From Pseudonocardia bannensis (GTDB lineage: Bacteria > Actinomycetota > Actinomycetes > Mycobacteriales > Pseudonocardiaceae): a stretch of 64,000 bases of DNA. The number at the start of each line of letters is the position of its first letter. The stretch's first letter is position 1. Shown piece after piece: positions 1 through 8,298 of this stretch. The position numbers and the translations under genes were made by a program. The stretch covers positions 28,668 to 92,667 of the forward strand of contig NZ_JAAXKZ010000006.1 in NCBI RefSeq assembly GCF_012911875.1, in the 5' to 3' direction. The notes below the pieces were generated by a model that searched no databases, was not told where the DNA came from, and saw only the letters and a program-made list of their open reading frames with translations.

Positions 1-1469
1 TAGCAGTGCGCGTCGGTGGCCAGCAGCCGCCCGATCATCAGCAGTTTCTGCTCGGCGTAGGACAGGTTGCCCGCGAGGGTCTCCGCGTGCCGGGCCAGGC
101 CCAGGTACGCCAGGAGTTCCTCGGCCCGCCGGCGACGGTCGGCCTCGGCGCCACGACCGGGCAGGCGCAGGATGCGCTCGTCGGCCAGCGGGGTCAGCGA
201 GACGAGCAGGTTGTCCCGGCAGGACATCCCGGCGAACAGCCGCATGTCCTGGAAGGACCGCACGATGCCGGCGCGCGCCCGGGCGTCCAGCGACACCCCG
301 GTGATGTCGCGGTCGCCCAGGAAGACCCGGCCGGTCTGTGGCGTGAGCAGCCCGCTGAGCAGGTTGAACAACGTCGTCTTCCCGGCGCCGTTGGGACCGA
401 CGAGGCCGGTGATGACGCCCGGCTGCAGCGTCAGCGAGACGTCGTCGACGGCCTTCAGCCCGCCGAACGCGATGGACACGTTCTCGCAGCGCAGCACGCC
501 GGCGGCCGCCCCGGCGGCGGTCCGCGCGAGCGGCGAGGCGGGCGGGTCCACCTCGTTGCGGGGGGCCGGAGCGGCGTCCGCCGGGGCTTCGGGCACCTCC
601 GGCTCCCGGCGCCGCCGCCCGCCCACCAGACCCTGCGGCCGGAACCGCAGGAACAGCAGCACCAGCACGGAGAACGCGAGCCCGTTCACCGCGCCGACCA
701 GCGAGGTCGGCAGGGCCAGGAAGCTCAGCGCCTGCGGGATGAGGACGATGACCGCCGCCCCCAGGTACGGCCCCCAGAACGCCGCGAGCCCGCCGATGAT
801 CGTGAGCGACAGGATCTCGATCGACCGGTCCAGCCCGAACTCCGCGGGGCTGATGAAGCGCAGGTGCACCGCCAGCAGCCCACCGGCAGCACCGGCGATC
901 GCGGAGGACAGGGCGAACACCTTGACCTTCGCGGTCGCGGTGGCCTTGCCCAGGGAACGGGCCGCCAGTTCGTCCTCGCGCAGGCTCTCCAGCGTCCGGC
1001 CGAACGGCGAACGCACGAGCGTCCGCAGGCCCACCGTCACGACCGCGCACAGCACCCAGGCGACGATGATCACCTGCGGGGCGGAGAGGGTGAGGCCGAA
1101 CAGGTCCGGCCGCGGGATGCCGACGAGCCCACCCGCGCCGCCGGTGATCTCCAGGATCGAGAACAGCCGGACCGCGGCGACCTGGAACGCCAGCGTGAGC
1201 AGGACCAGGTAGATGTCGGTGACGCGGCGGGCCGCCACGCCGAGCACCAGGCTGAGCAGCCCGCACAGGGCGAACGCGACGGCCAGCGCCGGCAGGAAGC
1301 TCCACTCGCCGTCGCGCATGAGGACCGCGGTGGTGTAGGCGCCGACACCGAAGTAGGCGCCGTGGGCGATGGAGAACAGCCCCGCGTACCCCATCAGCAG
1401 GTTGAACGACAGCCCGAGGATGACGAAGATCGCGAGCAGGGAGAACAGGTTGTTGAGGTAGAAGCTCAT
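1..1469 (-). CDS. Fused Liv-type ABC permease/ATPase (LivM-LivG), 3'-truncated by window edge
   Basis: Membrane permease fused to a cytoplasmic ATPase of a HAAT-family (branched-chain amino acid type) importer. The ATG at 1469 begins MSFYLNNLFSLLAIF. The first ~300 residues are hydrophobic LivM-like helices with the family stretch GYAGLFSIAHGAYFGVGAY. After a Pro/Ala/Glu linker an ATPase starts (ENVSIAFGGLKAVDDVS) with Walker A GPNGAGKTT near 360-420 and a Q-loop region SFQDMRLF. The frame is open to base 1, where it reaches a degenerate signature (LSYAEQKLLMIGRLL), so Walker B lies outside the window. LivM-LivG fusions are known in actinobacteria. It is the last visible gene of the operon livF-binding protein-livH-livMG. 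Substrate unknown; the neighbouring acyl-CoA ligase suggests a carboxylic acid rather than an amino acid (inference). Confidence 0.9.
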   Translation of the reverse strand, partial: MSFYLNNLFSLLAIFVILGLSFNLLMGYAGLFSIAHGAYFGVGAYTTAVLMRDGEWSFLPALAVAFALCGLLSLVLGVAARRVTDIYLVLLTLAFQVAAVRLFSILEITGGAGGLVGIPRPDLFGLTLSAPQVIIVAWVLCAVVTVGLRTLVRSPFGRTLESLREDELAARSLGKATATAKVKVFALSSAIAGAAGGLLAVHLRFISPAEFGLDRSIEILSLTIIGGLAAFWGPYLGAAVIVLIPQALSFLALPTSLVGAVNGLAFSVLVLLFLRFRPQGLVGGRRRREPEVPEAPADAAPAPRNEVDPPASPLARTAAGAAAGVLRCENVSIAFGGLKAVDDVSLTLQPGVITGLVGPNGAGKTTLFNLLSGLLTPQTGRVFLGDRDITGVSLDARARAGIVRSFQDMRLFAGMSCRDNLLVSLTPLADERILRLPGRGAEADRRRRAEELLAYLGLARHAETLAGNLSYAEQKLLMIGRLLATDAHC

Positions 1470-1520
1470 CGGGCTCCGGCTCCCTTCCCGGTCGGTGACG
1501 GTCCGGCGGTGGCGGTCGGG

Positions 1521-2408
1521 TCAGGCATGCCGCACCGTCGCCCTGGTCAGGCCGTGCGGCCGGGCGACGAGGAAGACGAACAGCAGCGCGAACAGGACCA
1601 GGTGGGCCCATTCGGTGGGCAGCCGGAAGGCCGCCACGCTCTCGACGAGGCCGATCACGATGCCGCCCAGCAGCGCGCCCGGCATGCTGCCGACGCCGCC
1701 GATGACCAGGGCGATCACCGCCATCACGAGCAGCTCGAAGCCCATCGAGGGCCGCGTCGGCGTCTGCACGGCCAGCAGCACCCCGGGCATGGCCGCGACC
1801 ACCGAGCCGACGAGGAACACCCAGAGGTAGGTCCGCTGGATGCGGATGCCGAGGGTCTCGGCCCGCATCGCGTTGTCGCCCACCGCCCGGAAGGACAGCC
1901 CGACGGGTGTCCGGGTCTGCAGGACGTACAGGGCCACGAACACGACCACGCTGGCCGCCAGCACCAGAAGGTCCCAGCTGCGGATCACGAGCGGCCCGAC
2001 CGCGACGGTCCAGTCCAGGAACGCCGTCGGCGGGACCGCCTTCGCGTCGGAACCGAAGCCGAGCTCCAGCAGGCTCTGCCCGAGCGTGAGCACCGACAGC
2101 GAGGCGACCAGCTGGGCCATGTGGCCGGCGCCCGCTCGGCGCAGCGGGCGGTAGACGAGCAGTTCGACGCCGACGCCGACCACGCCGCCGACGGCCAGGC
2201 TGAGCACCGTCGCGACCAGGGCGCCGAGCCCGGCCGCCGCGAACAGCCACCAGAAGCTGTAGGCCGTCGCGACCAGGGCCAACCCGTGGGCAAGGTGGAA
2301 GATGCCGGTGGCCGCCATGATCAGGCTGAGCCCGTAGGCGAACAACCCGTAGAGCAGGCCCAGCACGACGCCGTTCTTGACGAGCTGCAGGAGCAGGTCC
2401 AGATCCAT
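1521..2408 (-). CDS. livH: Liv-type ABC transporter permease LivH
   Basis: Inner-membrane permease of the same HAAT importer, 295 aa, the usual LivH length. It begins MDLDLLLQLVKNGVVLGLLYGL and shows about eight hydrophobic helices with the family loop GLSFRAVGDNAMRAETLGI near residues 170-195 and GVGSMPGALLGGIVIG near the C-terminus. It pairs with the LivM half of the next gene to form the pore. It lies 51 bp upstream of the livM-livG fusion and 75 bp downstream of the binding-protein gene on the same strand, so co-transcription is likely. Substrate specificity cannot be read from the sequence. Confidence 0.92.
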   Translation of the reverse strand: MDLDLLLQLVKNGVVLGLLYGLFAYGLSLIMAATGIFHLAHGLALVATAYSFWWLFAAAGLGALVATVLSLAVGGVVGVGVELLVYRPLRRAGAGHMAQLVASLSVLTLGQSLLELGFGSDAKAVPPTAFLDWTVAVGPLVIRSWDLLVLAASVVVFVALYVLQTRTPVGLSFRAVGDNAMRAETLGIRIQRTYLWVFLVGSVVAAMPGVLLAVQTPTRPSMGFELLVMAVIALVIGGVGSMPGALLGGIVIGLVESVAAFRLPTEWAHLVLFALLFVFLVARPHGLTRATVRHA

Positions 2409-2483
2409 GCTTGATCCTCGATTGTGGACGTGCCCCGGGACGGCGCGGCGCGTGCGGGGTCGCGCCGGCCCGGGTGGTGGACG

Positions 2484-3683
2484 TCAGGGCTGCAGCGTCA
2501 CGAACTTCTCGTCCTCGACGACCGGCCGGGCGGAGCTGACGATCCGCTTGAGGTCGATCGGCTTGCGGATGGTGAGGGTGTCGGTGAAGGTCGCCTCACC
2601 CTGCAGCCGCACCGGCAGCGGCGTGCCCTCGCGGAAGACCTGGATGATGTTCTCCCCGGTCACCTCGCGCCCGGACGCGCGCAGCCGCTTGATCGCCTCG
2701 GCGTAGAGGAAGACGCTGTCGTGCATGTAGATGCCGTAGGACAGCCCGGGCGCCTCGCGGCCCTTGTCCTGCTTGAACCGCTCGACGATCGCGGCCACGT
2801 CGGGGTCCGACGAGCCGACGGAGGCCACGCTCGTGTAGATGATCCCGTCGGCCGCCTGGCCGCTGGCCTGCCGGGCCGCGGCGTCCTCGGCGACACCGGC
2901 GTAGGTGGTCACCTGGGCCGCGAGGCCCTGGTCGCGCAGCGCCCGCAGCACGACCGGGCCCTCGTTGGACAGGGTGTGCACGTGCACGGTGTCGGGGTTG
3001 GCGGCGGCGATCTTCGCCACCTGCGACGAGGCGTCGACGGCGTCGGGTGCGACGCTCTCGACGGCGACGACCTGGCCGCCGGCCGCCTCGAAGGCCTTCC
3101 GGTAGATGTCCTTCGCACCCTGGCCGGTCGCGTTGTCGATGTAGATGATCGCGGCCCGGCGCTTGCCCTCCTTCTCCGCCATGTAGGTGCCCAGCGCCTC
3201 GACGTCGAGGGAGGCGAGCGGGAAGAAGTTGGCGAGCGCGCCACTGGCCGCCTCGAGCTCCGGACTGTTCGCGCCGGTGTTCACCACCGCGACGCCGAGG
3301 TCCTCGGCCATGGGCGCCATCGCCTTGACCACCGCGCTCCAGGCCGTGACGACCATGGGCGCGTTCTCGACGGAGGCGAGCTTGTTGAGCGCGGCGACGC
3401 CGATCTCGGCGGTCGCCTGGGTGTCCTCGGCGACGAGCTCGATCCGGATGCCGTCGGCGGCGTACTGCTGGTTCGCCGCCTCGACGCCGTACTGCATGTA
3501 CTGCACGAAGTCGTTGCCCAGCGCCCCCTGCCCGCCCGAGAGCGCCATCGCGGCACCGAGCTTGTAGGTCGTCACGCCGTCGACCTCACCCGCGCCGCCC
3601 CCGGACCCGCCGCATGCGGTGAGCGCGAGGCAGAGCGCGACGCCGATGCCGGCCAGTCTGTGCTTGCGTAGAGCAGACTTCAC
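2484..3683 (-). CDS. Periplasmic-type substrate-binding lipoprotein (LivK/Peripla_BP_6 family)
   Basis: Solute-binding protein of the importer, 399 aa. The N-terminus has a basic segment (MKSALRKHRLAG), a hydrophobic core and a lipobox LTAC followed by a Gly/Ser linker, so it should be a membrane-anchored lipoprotein. The mature part has the type I periplasmic binding fold typical of amide/branched-chain ligand receptors (KLGAAMALSGGQGALG near the start, then GIRIELVAEDTQ). A ribosome binding site AAGGAGAA precedes the ATG on the minus strand. An unusual perfect 7-bp inverted repeat lies just upstream. The binding protein being second in the operon after livF is slightly unusual but seen elsewhere. 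Ligand unknown. Confidence 0.92.
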   Translation of the reverse strand: MKSALRKHRLAGIGVALCLALTACGGSGGGAGEVDGVTTYKLGAAMALSGGQGALGNDFVQYMQYGVEAANQQYAADGIRIELVAEDTQATAEIGVAALNKLASVENAPMVVTAWSAVVKAMAPMAEDLGVAVVNTGANSPELEAASGALANFFPLASLDVEALGTYMAEKEGKRRAAIIYIDNATGQGAKDIYRKAFEAAGGQVVAVESVAPDAVDASSQVAKIAAANPDTVHVHTLSNEGPVVLRALRDQGLAAQVTTYAGVAEDAAARQASGQAADGIIYTSVASVGSSDPDVAAIVERFKQDKGREAPGLSYGIYMHDSVFLYAEAIKRLRASGREVTGENIIQVFREGTPLPVRLQGEATFTDTLTIRKPIDLKRIVSSARPVVEDEKFVTLQP

Positions 3684-3702
3684 CCGTCTTCTCCTTGCTG
3701 AA

Positions 3703-3720
3703 AGGTCAGAGAACTGACCT
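3703..3720. promoter_or_regulatory. Perfect inverted repeat AGGTCAG-N4-CTGACCT upstream of the binding-protein gene
   Basis: Two perfectly complementary 7-bp arms separated by agaa, ending 20 bp upstream of the ATG at 3683 and just before its ribosome binding site. It could be a repressor operator or a short leader hairpin. Its arms contain CTGACC/GGTCAG, the same half-site as the 14-bp palindromes at 4628 and 6355 but in the opposite order. Function is inferred only. Confidence 0.45.
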
Positions 3721-3752
3721 GCCGACGATTTCTTCGGACAGTTGCTGCAGAC

Positions 3753-4514
3753 TCAGAAAAGCCCCGACCAGTCCTGCTCGTGCATTTCCTCGGGCGTCCC
3801 GTCGAATGCAGGAGCGCCGAGCTTGATCACGTACACCCGATCTGCGTGCACCAAGGTGCGCCGAATGTCCTGCTCGACCAGCAGCACGCTCGTCCCCAGC
3901 TCGCGGTTGATCTGCTTCACGGCGGCGAGCACCTCGTCCACGAGCAGCGGAGCAAGCCCGGTCGACGGCTCGTCGAGCAGCACCAGCCGCGGCTTGGCCA
4001 TCAGCGCCATGGCGATGGCCAGCATCTGGCGCTGCCCGCCGCTCAGCGATCCGGCCCGGGCCCGGGGGCGCTCGGTGAGCAGTGGGAACAGCCCGAGCAC
4101 GAAGTCGCGGACCTCACCGGCCGCGGACCGGCCGCGGGTGCCCACCGAGCCGGCCAGGGCCAGGTTCTCCGCGATGCTCAGCGACGGGAACACCCCATGA
4201 CCCTGCGGGACCAGCGCGATCCCCGAGGCGATGATCGCGGCGGCCGACTGGCCGGTCAGGTCGGCACCGCCGAACAGCACCCGCCCCGAACGCGGCTGGA
4301 CCAACCCGACGATCGAGCGCAGGAGGGTGGTCTTGCCCGCGCCGTTGTGCCCGAGCAGGGCCACGAACTCACCCTGGCCCACGCGCAACGACACCCCGTC
4401 GAGGACCACGTGCTTGCCGTAGCCGGCGCAGAGCCCGCTGATGTCCAGCAGCGCCCGCGGCGAGTCGGCAGGCGTGCCGCCGTCGACCCGCGGCGACGTC
4501 TCGGTGCCGGTCAT
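3753..4514 (-). CDS. livF: Liv-type ABC transporter ATP-binding protein LivF
   Basis: Second cytoplasmic ATPase of the importer, 253 aa. Walker A is GHNGAGKTT, the signature LSGGQRQMLAIAMALM, Walker B RLVLLDEPS followed by TGLAPLLVDEV, and the H-loop region lies near residue 215 (SVLLVEQD). The LivF-type features (VPQGHGVFPSLSIAENL and a short C-terminus) separate it from LivG. First gene of the operon: a sigma70-like promoter lies 120-150 bp upstream (4637-4665). The leader between promoter and start holds no other gene. Confidence 0.93.
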   Translation of the reverse strand: MTGTETSPRVDGGTPADSPRALLDISGLCAGYGKHVVLDGVSLRVGQGEFVALLGHNGAGKTTLLRSIVGLVQPRSGRVLFGGADLTGQSAAAIIASGIALVPQGHGVFPSLSIAENLALAGSVGTRGRSAAGEVRDFVLGLFPLLTERPRARAGSLSGGQRQMLAIAMALMAKPRLVLLDEPSTGLAPLLVDEVLAAVKQINRELGTSVLLVEQDIRRTLVHADRVYVIKLGAPAFDGTPEEMHEQDWSGLF

Positions 4515-4627
4515 CCGATCGACCCGGATCGCTTGCCCCGCGCATTCCCCGGGCAGGGGAAATGGGTTTCGCCGACGACGTTCACACGAGCTCCTCGTCG
4601 CTGAGGGAATGAATTCGAGTCTTGCGA

Positions 4628-4641
4628 ACTGACCGGACAGT
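4628..4641. promoter_or_regulatory. 14-bp palindromic operator ACTGACCGGACAGT overlapping the liv promoter
   Basis: Sequence ACTG-a-CCGG-a-CAGT is an inverted repeat apart from the two A positions. It overlaps the -10 hexamer of the liv-operon promoter (minus strand). The same element with one C-to-T change occurs at 6355-6368 in front of the acyl-CoA ligase gene. The size and palindromic form suit a TetR-type regulator (inference); no such regulator gene is adjacent in the window. Confidence 0.6.
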
Positions 4642-4665
4642 ATACCGACCGGAAGAAGTGGTCAA
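4637..4665 (-). promoter_or_regulatory. Sigma70-type promoter of the liv operon
   Basis: On the minus strand: TTGACC (-35, bases 4665-4660), 17-bp spacer, TACTGT (-10, bases 4642-4637, fits TAnnnT). This is one of the better promoter matches in the window, in a stretch with lower GC than its surroundings, and it reads towards livF. Confidence 0.6.
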
Positions 4666-4690
4666 GAAGCCGTTGGAGAACTCCTTCGGA

Positions 4691-6322
4691 CTATCCGGAC
4701 ACAGCGGCGCCCAGACGTGCGGCGAGCGCATCGCGCAACTCCCGCTTCTTCACCTTGCCGCTGGCCGTTCTCGGGAAGTCCTGGATGAAGACGACGTGGC
4801 GGGGCACCTTGTAGTAGGCCAGGTGCTCGCGGCAGTAGGTTCGGACGGCGTCCTCGTCGAGATCACTGCCGGGCCGCAGGTGCACGGCCGCCAGCACCTC
4901 CTCGCCGTACTTCGGGTCGGGCACGCCGACGACCTGGGCCTCGACCACGTCGGGCAACCGGTGCAGCACGTCCTCGATCTCCCGGGGATAGATGTTCTCC
5001 CCGCCCCGGCACACCATGTCCTTGAGCCGCCCGACGATCTGGACGTACCCCCCGGCGTCGATGGTCGCCAGGTCGCCGGTGTGCAGCCAGCCGTCGGCGT
5101 CGATCGCGGTCGCCGTCTGCTCGGCATCCTCCCAGTAGCCGGCCATCCTGCTGTAACCCCGGACCACGAGTTCGCCCACCTCGCCGCAGCGTGCCGTCCG
5201 CCCCTCGGCGTCCACCACCCGGGCCTCGAGGTGGGGAAGGGGCCGCCCGACGGTCCCGTAGCGCCGCTCGAGCGGGTCGTCGACGCGCGTCTGCGTCGTC
5301 AACGACGTCAACTCGCTCATCCCGAAGCCGACCGTGAGCTCGGACATCCCCATGCGATGAGCCACCGCCTGCACCACGTCCTGCGGGCACGGCGACCCGC
5401 CCATGATCCCGGTGCGCAGGCTGGACAGGTCGAAGGAGTCGAAGTCCGGGTGGGCGAGCTCGGCGATGAACATCGTGGGCACGCCGTGCAGGGCCGTGCA
5501 CCGCTCCCGCTCGACCGTGGCCAGCACCGCCGCCGCGTCGAAGCCGGGCGCGCTGATGACGATCGCGGCCCCGTGCGTCGTACAGGCCAGGTTGCTCGCG
5601 ACGATGCCGAAGGCGTGGAAGAACGGCAGGCACACGCACAGCCGGTCGCGCTCGGTGAGCCGCAGCCCCCGGCCCGCCGACAGGCCGTTGTTGAGTGCGG
5701 ACCGGTGCGTGATCATGGCCCCCTTCGGCGCCCCGGTGGTGCCGCTCGTGTACTGCAGGCAGAACACGTCGTCCGGGGCCACCGCCGCCTTCGCGGCGGT
5801 CAGCCGGGACTCCTCGACCCGGCGCCCGGCCTCGAGGAACTCGGCCCACCCGCCGCTGTCGAACAGGACCGCGCCCCCCTGCCAGCCCGCCCGGCCCGCC
5901 TCCGCGAGCATCCGGCCGTAGTCGCTGTCGCGATGGCTCCGGGCGGCCAGCACCACGCTCACGGCGGCGTGGCGCAGGACGTGGTCCAGCTCGGCCTGCT
6001 GGTACGCCGGGTTGACCCCGACGAGGACGGCACCGATCGCGGCCGTCGCGTACTGGGTGACGACCGACTCCGCCCGGTTCGCCGTCCAGACCGCGACCCG
6101 GTCACCGTGCCCGACGCCCGCGGCGAGCAGGGCCCGTGCCAGCCCGTCCACCTCGGACAGGAACGCGGGGTAGTCCAGCCGCACCCCCCGCGCCACATCG
6201 ACGACCGCCTCCGCGTGCGGGTACCGGGCAGCCGTCCGCGCCAGGTTCTCCCCGATGGTCTCGTCGAGCAGCGGGACCGACCCGTCCCCGGCCGCGTACG
6301 CAAGCGACACCCCGACCTCCAT
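4691..6322 (-). CDS. AMP-forming acyl-CoA ligase (fatty/aromatic acyl-CoA synthetase family)
   Basis: Cytoplasmic ligase activating a carboxylic acid to its CoA thioester with ATP, 543 aa. Adenylate-forming motifs appear in order: YTSGTTGAPKGAMITH (A3, ~residue 190), the A5 region GFGMSELTSL, GWLHTGDLATID (A7), GRLKDMVCRGGENIYP (A8) and the C-terminal PRTASGKVKKREL (A10) with the catalytic lysine. It is closest in style to medium/long-chain FadD or 4-coumarate-type ligases; the substrate cannot be told by eye. It is transcribed towards the liv operon and ends 26 bp before the liv promoter. A near-identical operator upstream of both suggests one regulon importing and activating the same acid. 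Confidence 0.9.
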   Translation of the reverse strand: MEVGVSLAYAAGDGSVPLLDETIGENLARTAARYPHAEAVVDVARGVRLDYPAFLSEVDGLARALLAAGVGHGDRVAVWTANRAESVVTQYATAAIGAVLVGVNPAYQQAELDHVLRHAAVSVVLAARSHRDSDYGRMLAEAGRAGWQGGAVLFDSGGWAEFLEAGRRVEESRLTAAKAAVAPDDVFCLQYTSGTTGAPKGAMITHRSALNNGLSAGRGLRLTERDRLCVCLPFFHAFGIVASNLACTTHGAAIVISAPGFDAAAVLATVERERCTALHGVPTMFIAELAHPDFDSFDLSSLRTGIMGGSPCPQDVVQAVAHRMGMSELTVGFGMSELTSLTTQTRVDDPLERRYGTVGRPLPHLEARVVDAEGRTARCGEVGELVVRGYSRMAGYWEDAEQTATAIDADGWLHTGDLATIDAGGYVQIVGRLKDMVCRGGENIYPREIEDVLHRLPDVVEAQVVGVPDPKYGEEVLAAVHLRPGSDLDEDAVRTYCREHLAYYKVPRHVVFIQDFPRTASGKVKKRELRDALAARLGAAVSG

Positions 6323-6354
6323 GGCCTCGGCGGATCGACGATCGCCGTCGGTAG

Positions 6355-6368
6355 ACTGACTGGACAGT
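6355..6368. promoter_or_regulatory. 14-bp palindromic operator ACTGACTGGACAGT upstream of the acyl-CoA ligase
   Basis: Matches the liv operator (4628-4641) at 13 of 14 positions, and the identity continues two bases further (AT). It lies 33-46 bp upstream of the ligase ATG. A TACTGT -10-like hexamer on the minus strand (6369-6364) overlaps it exactly as at the liv promoter, although no good -35 is visible here. Confidence 0.55.
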
Positions 6369-6750
6369 ATCCGAGAAGCTCGACCAAATCGAGATCTTGA
6401 CGCCCAGCGTGGCCGGCGCTAATGGAGATGTTTCGGGGGCGAACGCGTCGTCAGCCGGCGCGGGCCGTCACCAGGCCTGCGCTCGCAGCGATCACCACGA
6501 GAGGGACGAGCCGCCGCACGGTCCGTCCGCGGCGATGGCGGTCCGGCTACCCGACTCGTGGCCGTGCTCGTCGAGTCCGGCCGGTGGGGACTCGTGGCGG
6601 TCCTGGGCCACCGCGAGGGTCGCAGGGGCTCGGCCGGGCACGCGTCGTGCATCTGCCGCCCGAGACCGTCGATCGGGCGCCGTGGGTGGTCGGCGCGATC
6701 AGGACACCGGACGGCGGTCCGGCGATGGGGCCGCAGGTACGGCCGCCCGA
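6369..6750. other. Intergenic region without a recognisable gene
   Basis: About 380 bp between the end of the HK-like gene and the ligase operator. Open frames here have no recognisable motif, no convincing ribosome binding site and look like reading through GC-rich DNA. I see nothing else supportable. Confidence 0.5.
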
Positions 6751-8298
6751 TCAGATGCCGGACTCGGACCACCAGGGGCCGGGCTCGCTCGCAGCCGCCT
6801 GCGGCGGTTCGGGGTCCGCGGCGCGGTGCCGCCCCTGCCGCAGGCCCCGCTGGTACGTCGCGAGTCGGTCGCGTACGCGGTCCGGCACGCGCTCGCCCGG
6901 ACCGGGCGGGGCGGAATCCGCCGTTGCGAGCGGCGGCGCGACGAGTTGGCCGCCCGGGCGGCGGCGCGGGAGACCGCTCGCCGTCGTCAGCTCCGGATCC
7001 GGCTGGGCGGCCCGGGCTTGCGCAGCTCGCCACTCCGCGTCGCTGGGCGAGTCCCAGTCGACCGGCTTCGCCGACCTGGATCCCTGCTCCGGCGAACCGT
7101 TCCCGTCGGACGGCTCGTTCCGGAACCAGGCCGAGGCGACGGCTTCGAAGATCGGAGTGGACATGAGATCGTCCGCCGGCTCGCGTCCCTGGTCCTGCAA
7201 CGGCCCGAACAGCTCGTCGGCCCCCAGGGACGCCACCGGCTGTGCTCCGGGGTCGACCGGCTCGCCCAGCTCCACCGGCTCGCGCAAGGCCGCCGGGTCC
7301 CGCAGCCCCGCGGGCTTGCCCAGTCCGACCGGCTCGCCCAGTCCGACCGGCTCGCCCAGCCCCACCGGATCACGCAGACCCGTCGGGCCACGCAGACCCG
7401 CCGGCTCGCCCAGCCCCACCGGCTCGCCCAGCCCCACCGGATCACGCAAGGCCGCCGGGTCGCCGGGAGCCGGGCGCGGCGCGTCGTTGCGACCGTCGGT
7501 TCCCGGAAGTGCGGACGGCAGGTCCCGCAGCCCGGGCTGCGGCAGGGCCGGCTCGGCCTCGACGCCGCTGATGAGCGCCGGCGGGCAGTGCAGGATCGCG
7601 ACCGAACCCGAGTCGGCGCCGGGATGCGGGCGCCGCAGCCGGATCGCCGTGCCGGAGCGCTGAGCGAGCCGATCGGCGATCGCCGATCCCGGATGCGGCC
7701 GGTGCCGCCGCGGCGCACCGGACCCGTCGGCGAGGACCTCGACGGACAGCCCGCCATCGGCCTCCGTGCGGCTCACGACGTCGATCCGGGAACCCGGCCG
7801 GGACGCCGACGTCGCGTGGTCCAGCACCTCGGCGAGCAGATGCAGCAGCTCGACGGCCGCGCGGGGCAGGAGGGAGGCCGACGGTGCGGGCAGCACCACG
7901 ATGCGACGCGGATCATCGGACACGGACACGGCTTCGTGCAGCACGTCGAGAAGGCCCCGCGGGGCGCCGTTTCGCGAGCCCGGGTCCACGCCGCACAGCA
8001 TCAGCAGACTCTCGCTGTTGCGGCGCATCCGGCGGGTCGCGTCGAGCAGCTCGGACAGGCCGGCCGCATACTCGCCACGCTGCTCGTCGGCGTGCATCCG
8101 GCCGAGCCGCCGCACGTGCTGCTCGAGCTGGCTCTGCAGCCGCCTCGCCACGCTGACCAGCGGGTCCTCGCCGTCGTGCGGCGGCCGCGGGGCCACCAGG
8201 GCCGGCCGGCCGCTGTCCGTGGGGTCCTGCCGGGCCCATCCGTGGCCTGTAGCGCTCGTCGAGCGTTCGACCTCGGGGAGGAAGGTCCTCTCACCCAC
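6751..8298 (-). CDS. Sensor-less histidine-kinase-like ATPase-fold protein with degenerate N-box and hexapeptide-repeat tail
   Basis: About 515 aa from a GTG at 8298, chosen because GGAGGA lies just upstream; a longer frame to 8652 would overlap galT. Residues ~40-110 resemble the dimerisation helices of the actinobacterial nitrate/nitrite-sensor-like kinases (ATRRMRRNSESLLMLCG). Residues ~150-250 resemble their ATPase fold, but the N-box is AEVLDHATSAS, where the family has LDN, and the G-boxes are eroded (VLADGSGAP). No transmembrane segment or sensor domain is visible. A low-complexity stretch of about ten LGEPVG-like hexapeptides follows, then a charged C-terminus. It is probably a signalling or scaffold protein rather than an active kinase (inference). 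Transcribed away from galT. Confidence 0.65.
   Translation of the reverse strand: MGERTFLPEVERSTSATGHGWARQDPTDSGRPALVAPRPPHDGEDPLVSVARRLQSQLEQHVRRLGRMHADEQRGEYAAGLSELLDATRRMRRNSESLLMLCGVDPGSRNGAPRGLLDVLHEAVSVSDDPRRIVVLPAPSASLLPRAAVELLHLLAEVLDHATSASRPGSRIDVVSRTEADGGLSVEVLADGSGAPRRHRPHPGSAIADRLAQRSGTAIRLRRPHPGADSGSVAILHCPPALISGVEAEPALPQPGLRDLPSALPGTDGRNDAPRPAPGDPAALRDPVGLGEPVGLGEPAGLRGPTGLRDPVGLGEPVGLGEPVGLGKPAGLRDPAALREPVELGEPVDPGAQPVASLGADELFGPLQDQGREPADDLMSTPIFEAVASAWFRNEPSDGNGSPEQGSRSAKPVDWDSPSDAEWRAAQARAAQPDPELTTASGLPRRRPGGQLVAPPLATADSAPPGPGERVPDRVRDRLATYQRGLRQGRHRAADPEPPQAAASEPGPWWSESGI
7242..7470 (-). repeat. 18-bp tandem coding repeats (LGEPVG-type hexapeptides)
   Basis: About ten imperfect 18-bp units inside the HK-like gene encode alternating LGEPVG, LRDPVG, LGEPAG and LRDPAA hexapeptides. 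The period is strict and in frame, so copy number could change without breaking the protein. The units are head-to-tail coding repeats with no spacers, so this is not CRISPR. Confidence 0.8.

Noticed and set aside
6..2414. Long plus-strand open frame opposite the livM-livG and livH genes
   Set aside because: Composition is Arg/Gln/Asp-rich with no motif; it is the antisense of clearly coding membrane and ATPase genes and arises from high GC content.
7242..7470. Tandem repeats considered as a CRISPR array
   Set aside because: 18-bp units are head-to-tail, in frame and imperfect, with no unique spacers and no cas genes.
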